Source: Nocardia amamiensis NBRC 102102
GTDB taxonomy: Bacteria > Actinomycetota > Actinomycetes > Mycobacteriales > Mycobacteriaceae
NCBI RefSeq assembly: GCF_001612745.1
Contig: NZ_BDBA01000032.1
Coordinates: 19,601-83,600 of the forward strand
Reading direction: 5' to 3'
DNA length: 64,000 bases
The position numbers and the translations under genes are program-made. The notes below the pieces were generated by a model. The model worked only from the letters and a program-made list of their open reading frames with translations. It was not told where the DNA came from and did not search any database. Positions 22,801 through 29,935 of the stretch are shown here, one piece after another (the stretch's first letter is position 1; every line of letters begins with the position of its first letter).

Positions 22801-25800
22801 CGCGACCGGCGCATCGACGCAGACCGTCGGCAATTCGCCGCTGGGAGCCCAACGCATCGGCGTGGTCCCGGAACCAGCGCGAGCCTCCGCGGTCAGCTCA
22901 TCCACGCAGATCGCCCACATCCCGGCGCAAGGAGCCGAACGGATCGACCCGGAATCGACGCGGGCCGACGCCGGCGCATCCAAGCAGTTCGCTGACAACT
23001 CCGAGCTGGGGGTGCAACGCGTCTCCTCCGAACCCGCGCGGACGGCGATCACATCGGCCGCTGCGGTCTCGGCGCTGGAAGCCGAAGTCATCGGCCTCCT
23101 CGCCGACGGACTCGGCGTGGCGCGCTCCGAGGTGCGCGCGGAGTTGCCGCTGTCGGAGTACGGCGTCGATTCGATCCTCGCGGTGAAGATCATCGACCGC
23201 GTCAACGCCCGCTACGGGCTGGCGCTGCGGCCGACAGTGGTGTTCGACCATCCCTCGGTGCGGCTGCTCAGCAGGCGTATGGCCGAAGACGGCGCGACGG
23301 CGACCAGCACACAGACGACTCAACCGACCGACAGTGCCCCCAGCCGAATGTCTTCGGCGTCGCACCCATCGGCATCCAGCGCCCAAACCGTCGGCGCGCC
23401 ATCCGCCCAGCGCGCGCAGCCTGAGGGGCCGAGCGAAAGGTCAGCATCCATGGACATTGCCATCATCGGCATGTCCGGCGAGTTCCCTGGCGCGGCGAAT
23501 CTCGCCGAGTTCTGGCGCAATCTCGCCGCCGGACACGACTCCGTGACCGAGGTACCGGCTTCTCGCTGGCCGGTCGCCGACTACTTCCGGCCGGGACCGG
23601 CGATGCCGGGCAAGACCTACTCCAAGTGGGGCGGGTTCCTCGACGGCGTCGAGCAGTTCGATCCGGCGTTCTTCGACCTGGTGCCGGCCGAGGCCGACTA
23701 CATGGACCCGCAGCAGCGATTATTTCTCGAACACAGCTGGCTCGCGCTGGAGGACGCCGCCATCGACCCGAAGTCGTTGCGGCGCACACGGTGCGGCGTA
23801 TTCGCCGGGTCGCCCGGGTCGGACTACGCGACCCTGCTGCGCAACCGCGCAGCGGTCGGCTCGCATCACATGTTCACCGGCAACAGCCCCGCAATCTTGC
23901 CTGCGCGGGTGGCCTACCAGCTGGATCTCACCGGTCCGTGCCTCGGGCTGGACACCGCGTGCTCCTCTGCCCTGGTCGCGTTGCACCAAGCCTGCCGCAG
24001 CCTCGCCTCGGGTGAATCCGAGCTCGCCCTCGCCGGTGGCGTCGCGGTCTTCGTAACACCCGAATACCACCTGCTGGCCTCCTCGATGGGCATGCTGTCC
24101 CCGCGGGGCCGGTGCGCGAGCTTCGGCGCCGACGCCGACGGTTTCGTCATCGCCGAGGGCGCCGGGGTGGTGGTGCTCAAGCCGCTGGCCGCCGCCGAAC
24201 GCGACGGCGACCCGATCCACGGCGTGATCCGCGGCATCGGAGTGAACCACGACGGACGCACCAACGGCATCACCGCGCCGAGCGTACGCTCGCAGACCGA
24301 ACTGGAACTCGCGGTCTACCGCGAGGGCGGAATCGACCCATCCACCATCGGTTATGTCGAAACACACGGCACTGGAACACGATTGGGCGATCCAATCGAG
24401 ATCGAAGCGCTCACCGCGGCCTTCCGCCACTACACCGACGCGATCGCCGCCATCCCGGTGGGCTCGGTGAAATCGAACATCGGGCACGCCTCGCACGCGG
24501 CCGGGATGGCGAGCCTGTTCAAGGTGCTGCTGGCCATGCGCGCCGGACAGGTCCCGCCCTCGCTGCACGTCACCTCGGTGAACCCGCTGCTCGGCCTGGA
24601 CGAGTCACCGTTCTTCGTCAACACCGCACTGCGCGAGTGGAGCGGGCCGCGCCGCGCTGCGATCAGCTCCTTCGGTTTCAGCGGCACCAATGCGCACCTG
24701 GTGGTCGATGCGGCACCGATCGCCGACGCCGCCCGGCCGCACGTGCCGGGCGGTCCGCAGCTGATCGTGCTGTCGGCACGTAGCGCGACGAGCCTGACCC
24801 GGATGGCGCGGACACTGCGCAGGCATCTGGCCGCGAATCCGGACCTGGTGCCCGCGGACATCGCGCGGACACTGGCACACGGGCGCAGCGGATTCGAGCA
24901 CCGGCTCGCGATCGTCGCGGACACCGTGGACGGCATCGCCGCGCGGCTTGCCGCATTCGCCGAAGGCGACTGCCCGGCAGGCGTTTTCACTGGTGCGACC
25001 GACGGGGTGACGGACCGGGCCGGTGCGACGGTGCTCGATGATCCGGTGGCGGCGGCACGGCAGTGGGTCGAGGGCGCGCAGGTCGAGTACGCGGGCTGGA
25101 CCGATCCGGACGCGCGGCGTATTCATCTGCCCGGCTATGAGTTCGACCGGGAACGGTGCTGGGTACCGGACGAGAGCAGTGCGCCGTCGTCTGTAGCGGC
25201 AGCCCCCCAAACAGACGCGGCACTCCAGGGAGTCGTGGCAGCCGAGGGAGTCGCAGCGTCCCAGGAGATCGCGACACAGGAGGGAATCACAGCACCGCAC
25301 AGAAGCGTAGCGGCGCGGCGAGTCGCAGTGCCCAACACCGCCGACGCATCGACTACGACCGCGCTGCGGGCGGTTTCTGCGCCTCCTCCCATGCCAAGCC
25401 AGGGCACGGCGGTTCCCGAAAGTGTCCCGAACCCGGCAAACCTCGCGGCCGGAGTCGGCGCTATATCTGACGGTGTCGTCACGCCACCAGACGCTGGGTC
25501 CGCGCCGTTCGTGACCGCGACGCAACACACGGAGGCCGCATCCACCGCGCCGTTGTGGCGTACCGCGGAGACCTATCTGAAGGGTCTGCTCGCCGAGTAC
25601 TGCCGACTGGCCCCGGATCGGATCCGGACCCGTATCCCCTTGCAGGACTATGGGATCGACTCGGTGCTGATCAGCAAAATGAACGACCGGCTGGAAACCG
25701 ATTTCGGTCCGCTGCCGAGCACCCTGTTCTTCGAGTACCAGACGGTGCGAGACCTCGCGGGCTATCTCGCCGACGAGCACGCGCCACGGCTGGTGGCGCT

Positions 25801-28800
25801 GACCTCCGACACCGCGCACGGGGCACCGACCCACGGCGGAGAATCGGACGGGACGCACGCACAGGCCGCCGATCCGGTCATCGCCGCGCCGCACAGCGCA
25901 CCGGCCCCAGCACACACGATGGCGACCGGCCCGGCAGCCTCGGCAGCGGCGCACGGCGCACCGACATCAGCGCACATCGTGGTCGCCGACCCAGCACACC
26001 TGGACATGCCCCTGGGCGCACCGAACCAGACCCGGACGGAGCCCGCAGATCCAGCAATCGCCGCGCCGGTTCCAGCAGATGTGATCGCAGTCGAGCCAAG
26101 CGGGAATGCGTCCAGCAGCGCACCGACGCGTGTGGTGGCCAACGGCCCGGCGGATGCTGACATACCCCACGGAGCACCGGAGCCGGGCCGCCCTGTGGCA
26201 GCCGATCGCGCAGGACTCGACGCGACGCCCGCTTCGGCGAGCGGGTCCGCGCCTGCCGCCGAAGATTCCGACGACGACATCGCCGTCATCGGCATGGCAG
26301 GCCGGTTCCCCATGGCGGGTGACATCGAGGAGTTCTGGGCAAACCTGGTCGCGGGGCGGGACTGCATCGTCGAGGTTCCGCCGCAGCGGTGGGACCACCG
26401 CGACTACCTCTCCGACGACCCAGACGAGCCGGGCGCCACCTACGCACGCTGGGGCGGGTTCATCGACGACGTCGACAAGTTCGACGCCCGCTTCTTCGGC
26501 ATCACACCCAAGGACGCCGAGGAGATGGACCCGCAGCAGCGTCTGTTCCTCGAAACATCCTGGGCGGCGTTGGAAGACGCGGGCTACACGCCGGATCGCG
26601 TGCGCGCCAGCGCCGCGTCCCGCGGTCTGCTCGATGCCGGGGTGTTCGCCGGGGTTGGCTATGCCGAGTACCAGGCGCTCGTCGGCGTGCCGATTTCGGG
26701 GTATTTCGCAGTGGCGAACCGGGTTTCGTATCACTTCGGCTTCAGCGGGCCGAGCCTGGCGGTGGATACCGCGTGCTCGGCATCGCTGACCGCGCTGCAC
26801 CTGGCGTGTGAAAGCCTGCGCCGCGGCGAGTCGGCATATGCGCTGGCGGGCGGGGTCAACGTGTCGATCCATCCCGGGAAGTACCTGTTGCTCGGCTATG
26901 GCCGCTGGGCCTCCACCGACGGACGCTGCCGGTCGTTCGGCGCGGGTGGCGACGGCTATGTGCCGGGTGAGGGCGTGGTCACCCTGGTGCTCAAACCGTT
27001 GCGGCATGCGCGCGCCGACGGCGACCGCGTCTACGGCGTCATCCGGGGTAGCGCGATCAACCACGGCGGACGCACCAACGGCTTCACCGTGCCGAATCCC
27101 GCGGCTCAAGCCGACCTGATCGGCCGTGCGCTGACCGCCGCGCGCGTCGACGCGGGCGACATCGGCTACGTGGAGGCGCATGGCACCGGCACCGCGCTGG
27201 GCGACCCCATCGAGATCGCGGCGCTGACCAAGGCCTATCGCCGCGCCACGACCGAGCGCGGTTACTGCGGCATCGGTTCGGCGAAATCCAGTGTCGGGCA
27301 TTTGGAGGCCGCCGCGGGTGCCGCGGGCGTGGTGAAAGCGCTGCTGCAATTGCGGCACGACACCATGGCGCCGAACCTGCACAGCGATCCGCCGAATCCG
27401 GGGATCGACTTCGCGGCCACACCGTTCCGGATCATCGACCAGCCCACGGCCTGGCCGCGTCCCGAGGACGGGCAGCCCAGAATCACCGCCGTCAGCTCGT
27501 TCGGCGCAGGCGGCTCGAACGCGCACGTCATCCTCGCCGACGCCGAGCCGGTCGCATCGACTCCCGAGGACGGGCAGCCCAGACTCGTCGTACTGTCGGC
27601 CCGCGACGCCGACCGGCTGACCGAGCTGGCCACCCGGGTGGCCCGGCGGTTGCGCGAGCACCCGGTGCCGCTGCCGGACGTGGCCTGGACGCTTGCCGTC
27701 GGCCGCACCGCGTTCCAGCACCGGCTCGCGGTGGTGGCCGCCTCCACGGCGGAACTCGTGGAGTTGCTCTACAGCGCGGCGGCTTCGGACACGACCGCGC
27801 CGGCCGAAGGAATGCTGATCTTCCGGGGCGTGGCCCGCACCCACCGCGAGCTCGACGAGCTGCCCGGCGAATCGGACGCCGACCGCGCGGAGTTCCGCGC
27901 GCTGTTGCGCTCCGGGAATCTGCCCCGTGTCGCCGAATTGTGGGCGGGCGGATGGACGGTGGATTGGGAACAGAGCTACGAGCGGCCGTTCGGCCGGATC
28001 GTGAGCCTGCCCGGTTACCCGTTCGCGCGGCGCAGGCACTGGATCGTGCCCGAGGACTACCGCCGGCGTAGCCATCCGGCTGCCCCACAGCTGGTCGCGA
28101 AAACGGTGGTCGCGCACGCGACCGACCCGGCCGACGCCGGGCGACGCAACGGCCACTCCGCGAACGGCACTGCGGCCCACGACATCCTGCGTGCCGATCC
28201 GACAGCCCCGGAACCCGCCGAACCCGATACAACCACCACGCCGAGCACGATCACCGAACCCTCTGTTGGGATCACTCAACCGGCTACTGGGTCCACTGAA
28301 CCGGCTGGGGTCACCTCGTCGAACCAGCATGCCGAACCGGCTGAGATCGTCGCATCGAGCCGGACCACCGCTCCCCGTCCCGGGAGCGCCGAGCCGGCGG
28401 GCGACGGCTTCGACACCGCGCTGCGTGACCAGCTCAGCGAACAGATCCGCGACATCTTCGCCGATCTCACCAAGACCGACCCCGGAGAACTCGACCTCGA
28501 CGCGGAGTTCGCCGACTTCGGATTCGACTCCGTTGCCACTGTCCGGATGCTCAACCGGCTGATGAAGCACTACGACGTGAAGATTCCGGCGGAATCGACC
28601 GAGCTGTATCCGACCATCGCGTCACTGTCGGAATACCTCGTGGCCGAGGGCATCATCACCGGAGGGACACACACCGACGCGCCGCGCGCCACCGAGACGG
28701 CGGCGGCCGCCGAAACACAGCAGCACATCCCGCCCGTGACCATGGACGCCCCGATTCCGGTGCGCTCGGTCTTCATCACCGGCGTGACCGGCGTGCTGGG

Positions 28801-29935
28801 CGGCAAACTGCTGCACGACCTGCTGTCGGATACCGACGTGCGGGTGACCTGCCTGGTGCGCGGCAAAACGGTGGACGCGGCCGAACGCAGGATCAAGCAC
28901 TTCCTCAGCACCTACGATCCGGACGGCGCCCTCGACAAGGCGTTCGCGGACCGGGTGACGACGGTGCTCGGCGACGTCTCCAGCGAACGCCTCGGTCTGG
29001 ACGAGGTGAGCTGGCGGCGCCTCGCCGACGAGGTCGACCTGACCATCCACGCCGCGGGTCGCACCACGCTGGTCACCTTCTACGACGCGCTCGCTCCGAT
29101 CAACGTCGAAGGCACCCGGCGCGCGGTCGAATTCGCGCTGCGCTCGCGCGGCAAGTACCTGGTGTACGTGTCCAGCTTCAGCGCGCTGGGTGATCGGCTC
29201 AACTTCAACAACCCGCCGTTCACCGAACGCGATCTGGAACTGGGTCAGGGCTACGACCACCTGCCCTATCAGCAGACGAAGTACGAGTCCGAGAAGCTGA
29301 TCCGCGCGGCGAGCGAGCGCGGACTGCTCTGGGACATCGTGCGGCCCGGCAACATCATGGGCGACAGCAGCACGGGCCGGTACCCGTTCTCCGAGGTCAG
29401 CGTCAAAGGCGCGTACTACGACATCCTCAAGACGATGATCGAGGCCGGCGAGACGATGCTGACGCCGGTGCACTGGGACATCAGCCCGGTCGACTACGTC
29501 AGCGCCGCGATGGTGCACATCGCCTTGCGACGGCCCACCTACCGGGAGACCTATCACCTGACCAACCCGGACATCCGCCGCTACTACGACGTGGTCCGCT
29601 ACGTGCAGCGCGCCGGATACGAGGTGAGTCTGGTGCCGCTGGAGGAATTCCACCGCAGGGCCACCGACCGGCAGATCTACCGGCTCGGCACCGACGAGGT
29701 CTACGACAGCCAGACCCTGGAGATGTTCAAGTACGGCATCGAGCTGTTCGGCACCATTCACTACGAGGAGAGCTCCTACGCCGACTGCGCCTACACCCGC
29801 CGGGTCCTGGGCGCGGCAGGCATCGACTGCCCGCCGACGGAGGACCTGATACGGGTCTACCTGGCGCACTGCGCCGAGATCGGTTACCTCCCCGCACCAC
29901 GCACCGCCGAATCGACCGCGGAGGTGCTGCGATGA
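16820..29935 (+). CDS. Modular type I polyketide synthase with terminal thioester reductase (rest of module 4, modules 5-7)
   Basis: Continues the chain from the preceding synthase and releases it reductively. Domains: DH4 (HRVHGVRILP from His23, Asp190), ACP4 (Ser392), KR4 (527-974, TGGFGGIA near 747), KS5 (1004-1431, Cys1170), C-methyltransferase (about 1581-1944, EIGAGTGGST near 1765), ACP5 (Ser2118), KS6 (Cys2381), ACP6 (Ser2948), KS7 (Cys3319), ACP7 (Ser3904) and a NAD(P)-binding thioester reductase (3984-4360, TGVTGVLG, Tyr4150/Lys4154). All KS domains keep HGTGT and the third-motif His, so none is an obvious non-elongating KS. There is no AT anywhere. The DH-ACP-KR order, the embedded methyltransferase and the split module are typical of trans-AT synthases. 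The start overlaps the upstream stop and the stop overlaps the next gene (ATGA both times), so the genes are translationally coupled. Confidence 0.95.
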   Translation: MRGIDLDSFATTLHADDPVVRDHRVHGVRILPGVVYLDMILRAAMAAGYQPADLTIREALFQRPVALAEDGAVRIAFRVDRPTGRITIDVQRLDRTGAPYGPVDPVAECVLVQSDAPGEPRADTAAGSAQGRGMAELYAQSGGRGIEHRDFMRATGHFTRSGDVVTATMGLGPEAAAHLPGFLLHPTFLDASTIVPFVDPRRLGADDDSAFIPIYFGDVQAWRATPERVFVRASVRGGGQGGDLLEADVALYAPDGSPVVRYRLTSKRVRGSADIQRLLTPMEATATPIPHGPAPANPAAAHYDPSVTGPAPAAQHDPSATIQAPAAQHGPSATGPATATQHGPSANSPAAAADALRVLIAADLAALVAVELGADASGIATGVGFYELGLDSGRLLRLTAELEGRVGEPLYPTLLFEYQTIDALAGHLAETVGAKYRPVTATTVPHTTAHQPGPATSPAEFATQSKRFGSESTELGSAPQAVASNADSTEFRSAQPTALTAELPLALSRTVDPAAEDASAAGDELVTFGFDWELDTAAHSRREATSLLVFDTTDRPYRHTGAAAVVRVQPGDDFLSGASDFVVNPADPRHMGLLVEQLMARALRFDAALYLWPESIGDDDSRDLIDGVYLPLRDLVRATTGVSEPPVRLVLAVLRTTPVGELSCALLGGFARTLRLEQPHPILRAVQCEPGAAIDDIVAAELGVEERHPATEIRYRGGRREIRLPRLRTDSATAGDAVLRTGSVVVVTGGFGGIARHLARRLATDYGARLVLVSRRPLDAAGAGLLAELNDLGAEAVHVRADVSIAEDAERVAAIAHATFGPVEVLYHGAGQLRDGLVSGTGRDEAVSVLAPKVHGARHLTRALPEARLTVLFSSVSAVLGNPGQADYAAANRYLDVFAEQRDQAGTRTVSVNWPLWAEGGMHPPAEQIAALRRAGIGLLPTATGLDLLLSCAALDRAQLAAVWGDPEVVRARLRPAAAQASVSVEPVTAGEHLAPMRPAGVEEPIAIVGISGRYPHADDLDEFWRNLRDGHDAVGPVPAERWWLTAARDTPGAPPMTGGFLSDVGGFDPQFFRIPPVQAPLLDPQERLFLQQAYAALEHAGYHHTDPTVRDRRVGVFVGATWSDYRLLGVAATRDGDPVAVASIPSSIANRTSYTLGLRGPSLTVDTACSASLTALHLARRAVLDGECDAAIVGGVNLLLHEDKFLLLSSLGMMSDSGRCRPFAASADGYVPGEGVGALYLKPLSAARADGDTIHGLVLGSAVNHGGQTSGYSVPHPGAQAEVITDALRAAGVDPARVDYLEAHGTGTPLGDPIEIAGLAAAFGRSDGTGRSRALGSTKSNIGHLEAAAGVAGLTRVLLQMRHGRIAPTLHAAQANPAIAFNSVPFHLPRELEDWPRRTVDGVTVPRHAGVSAFGAGGANAHVVLAEFVDDRARSRVPGGSEIFVLSARTAAQLHRYADIMAQHFRALDPDDFTDAVRTLQVGRPALAHRLAVVASSPSAVADALDQFRTDQLGPVVTGTVDAQTRPLFGPPASDQDLARQWVAGADIDWHARGGPQRRIPLPGYPFDRTNYWISTPPRSGFDAAVAQFEAATGPAGIVEPGKPELGRYAAMLLFTTLAGMGLTPGEWTAESLDAALGVRPEFARLRTSCLDILLRHGLVRSQRGSIVVPGPPPGTSGMRADLLARFPETEAYVTLLDACLAAYPRVLRGELSATEVLFPGGDLELVGAIYRGNAAYDFTNGLLAELVSNLAQQRRTARPLRVVEIGAGTGGSTHSVLAALTGHGIAYEYHYTDVSHSFVAHGRRTFGMYPDLRFAVLDIETDPVAQGFPAGDADLVVCANVLHATRSVDSALRNARRLLAPGGVLAFTEATTDLEVLALTFGLLEGWHAYRDPAARIPHSPLLSEQQWRAALSAAGFSGVRAWGPGLSADPEPSFRLLAAVTAATPADARPEPDVLPEPAQAAATGAFTQAAHTPALESQRIGATPQTAQAAATGASTQTVGNSPLGAQRIGVVPEPARASAVSSSTQIAHIPAQGAERIDPESTRADAGASKQFADNSELGVQRVSSEPARTAITSAAAVSALEAEVIGLLADGLGVARSEVRAELPLSEYGVDSILAVKIIDRVNARYGLALRPTVVFDHPSVRLLSRRMAEDGATATSTQTTQPTDSAPSRMSSASHPSASSAQTVGAPSAQRAQPEGPSERSASMDIAIIGMSGEFPGAANLAEFWRNLAAGHDSVTEVPASRWPVADYFRPGPAMPGKTYSKWGGFLDGVEQFDPAFFDLVPAEADYMDPQQRLFLEHSWLALEDAAIDPKSLRRTRCGVFAGSPGSDYATLLRNRAAVGSHHMFTGNSPAILPARVAYQLDLTGPCLGLDTACSSALVALHQACRSLASGESELALAGGVAVFVTPEYHLLASSMGMLSPRGRCASFGADADGFVIAEGAGVVVLKPLAAAERDGDPIHGVIRGIGVNHDGRTNGITAPSVRSQTELELAVYREGGIDPSTIGYVETHGTGTRLGDPIEIEALTAAFRHYTDAIAAIPVGSVKSNIGHASHAAGMASLFKVLLAMRAGQVPPSLHVTSVNPLLGLDESPFFVNTALREWSGPRRAAISSFGFSGTNAHLVVDAAPIADAARPHVPGGPQLIVLSARSATSLTRMARTLRRHLAANPDLVPADIARTLAHGRSGFEHRLAIVADTVDGIAARLAAFAEGDCPAGVFTGATDGVTDRAGATVLDDPVAAARQWVEGAQVEYAGWTDPDARRIHLPGYEFDRERCWVPDESSAPSSVAAAPQTDAALQGVVAAEGVAASQEIATQEGITAPHRSVAARRVAVPNTADASTTTALRAVSAPPPMPSQGTAVPESVPNPANLAAGVGAISDGVVTPPDAGSAPFVTATQHTEAASTAPLWRTAETYLKGLLAEYCRLAPDRIRTRIPLQDYGIDSVLISKMNDRLETDFGPLPSTLFFEYQTVRDLAGYLADEHAPRLVALTSDTAHGAPTHGGESDGTHAQAADPVIAAPHSAPAPAHTMATGPAASAAAHGAPTSAHIVVADPAHLDMPLGAPNQTRTEPADPAIAAPVPADVIAVEPSGNASSSAPTRVVANGPADADIPHGAPEPGRPVAADRAGLDATPASASGSAPAAEDSDDDIAVIGMAGRFPMAGDIEEFWANLVAGRDCIVEVPPQRWDHRDYLSDDPDEPGATYARWGGFIDDVDKFDARFFGITPKDAEEMDPQQRLFLETSWAALEDAGYTPDRVRASAASRGLLDAGVFAGVGYAEYQALVGVPISGYFAVANRVSYHFGFSGPSLAVDTACSASLTALHLACESLRRGESAYALAGGVNVSIHPGKYLLLGYGRWASTDGRCRSFGAGGDGYVPGEGVVTLVLKPLRHARADGDRVYGVIRGSAINHGGRTNGFTVPNPAAQADLIGRALTAARVDAGDIGYVEAHGTGTALGDPIEIAALTKAYRRATTERGYCGIGSAKSSVGHLEAAAGAAGVVKALLQLRHDTMAPNLHSDPPNPGIDFAATPFRIIDQPTAWPRPEDGQPRITAVSSFGAGGSNAHVILADAEPVASTPEDGQPRLVVLSARDADRLTELATRVARRLREHPVPLPDVAWTLAVGRTAFQHRLAVVAASTAELVELLYSAAASDTTAPAEGMLIFRGVARTHRELDELPGESDADRAEFRALLRSGNLPRVAELWAGGWTVDWEQSYERPFGRIVSLPGYPFARRRHWIVPEDYRRRSHPAAPQLVAKTVVAHATDPADAGRRNGHSANGTAAHDILRADPTAPEPAEPDTTTTPSTITEPSVGITQPATGSTEPAGVTSSNQHAEPAEIVASSRTTAPRPGSAEPAGDGFDTALRDQLSEQIRDIFADLTKTDPGELDLDAEFADFGFDSVATVRMLNRLMKHYDVKIPAESTELYPTIASLSEYLVAEGIITGGTHTDAPRATETAAAAETQQHIPPVTMDAPIPVRSVFITGVTGVLGGKLLHDLLSDTDVRVTCLVRGKTVDAAERRIKHFLSTYDPDGALDKAFADRVTTVLGDVSSERLGLDEVSWRRLADEVDLTIHAAGRTTLVTFYDALAPINVEGTRRAVEFALRSRGKYLVYVSSFSALGDRLNFNNPPFTERDLELGQGYDHLPYQQTKYESEKLIRAASERGLLWDIVRPGNIMGDSSTGRYPFSEVSVKGAYYDILKTMIEAGETMLTPVHWDISPVDYVSAAMVHIALRRPTYRETYHLTNPDIRRYYDVVRYVQRAGYEVSLVPLEEFHRRATDRQIYRLGTDEVYDSQTLEMFKYGIELFGTIHYEESSYADCAYTRRVLGAAGIDCPPTEDLIRVYLAHCAEIGYLPAPRTAESTAEVLR
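17740..17880 (+). repeat. In-frame APAAQHxPSAT repeat between DH4 and ACP4
   Basis: Three to four copies of a 13-14 residue unit (GPAPAAQHDPSAT, QAPAAQHGPSAT, GPATATQHGPSAN) join DH4 to ACP4. The codons of successive copies are close to identical. The linker is Ala/Pro-rich, as expected of a mobile carrier tether. Confidence 0.75.
22694..23030 (+). repeat. Four 81-87-bp in-frame repeats between the C-methyltransferase and ACP5
   Basis: Four units of 27-29 residues start at about 22694, 22781, 22868 and 22949. Each opens with PEPAQ/PQTAQ/PEPAR/PESTR and closes with a block like QRIG or ERID. Units 1 and 2 share an identical run in CGCAAGCTGCCGCGACCGGC. They form a long unstructured tether in front of ACP5. 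Confidence 0.85.

Noticed and set aside
23450..27545. KS6 and KS7 as non-elongating KS domains
   Set aside because: Both keep the active Cys, HGTGT and the third-motif His, so the sequence does not support loss of condensation.
13800..28570. Long reverse ORFs (up to about 870 codons) opposite the PKS genes
   Set aside because: High-GC antisense shadows. They are Arg/Gly/His-rich, have no domains and mirror the conserved KS and KR segments.
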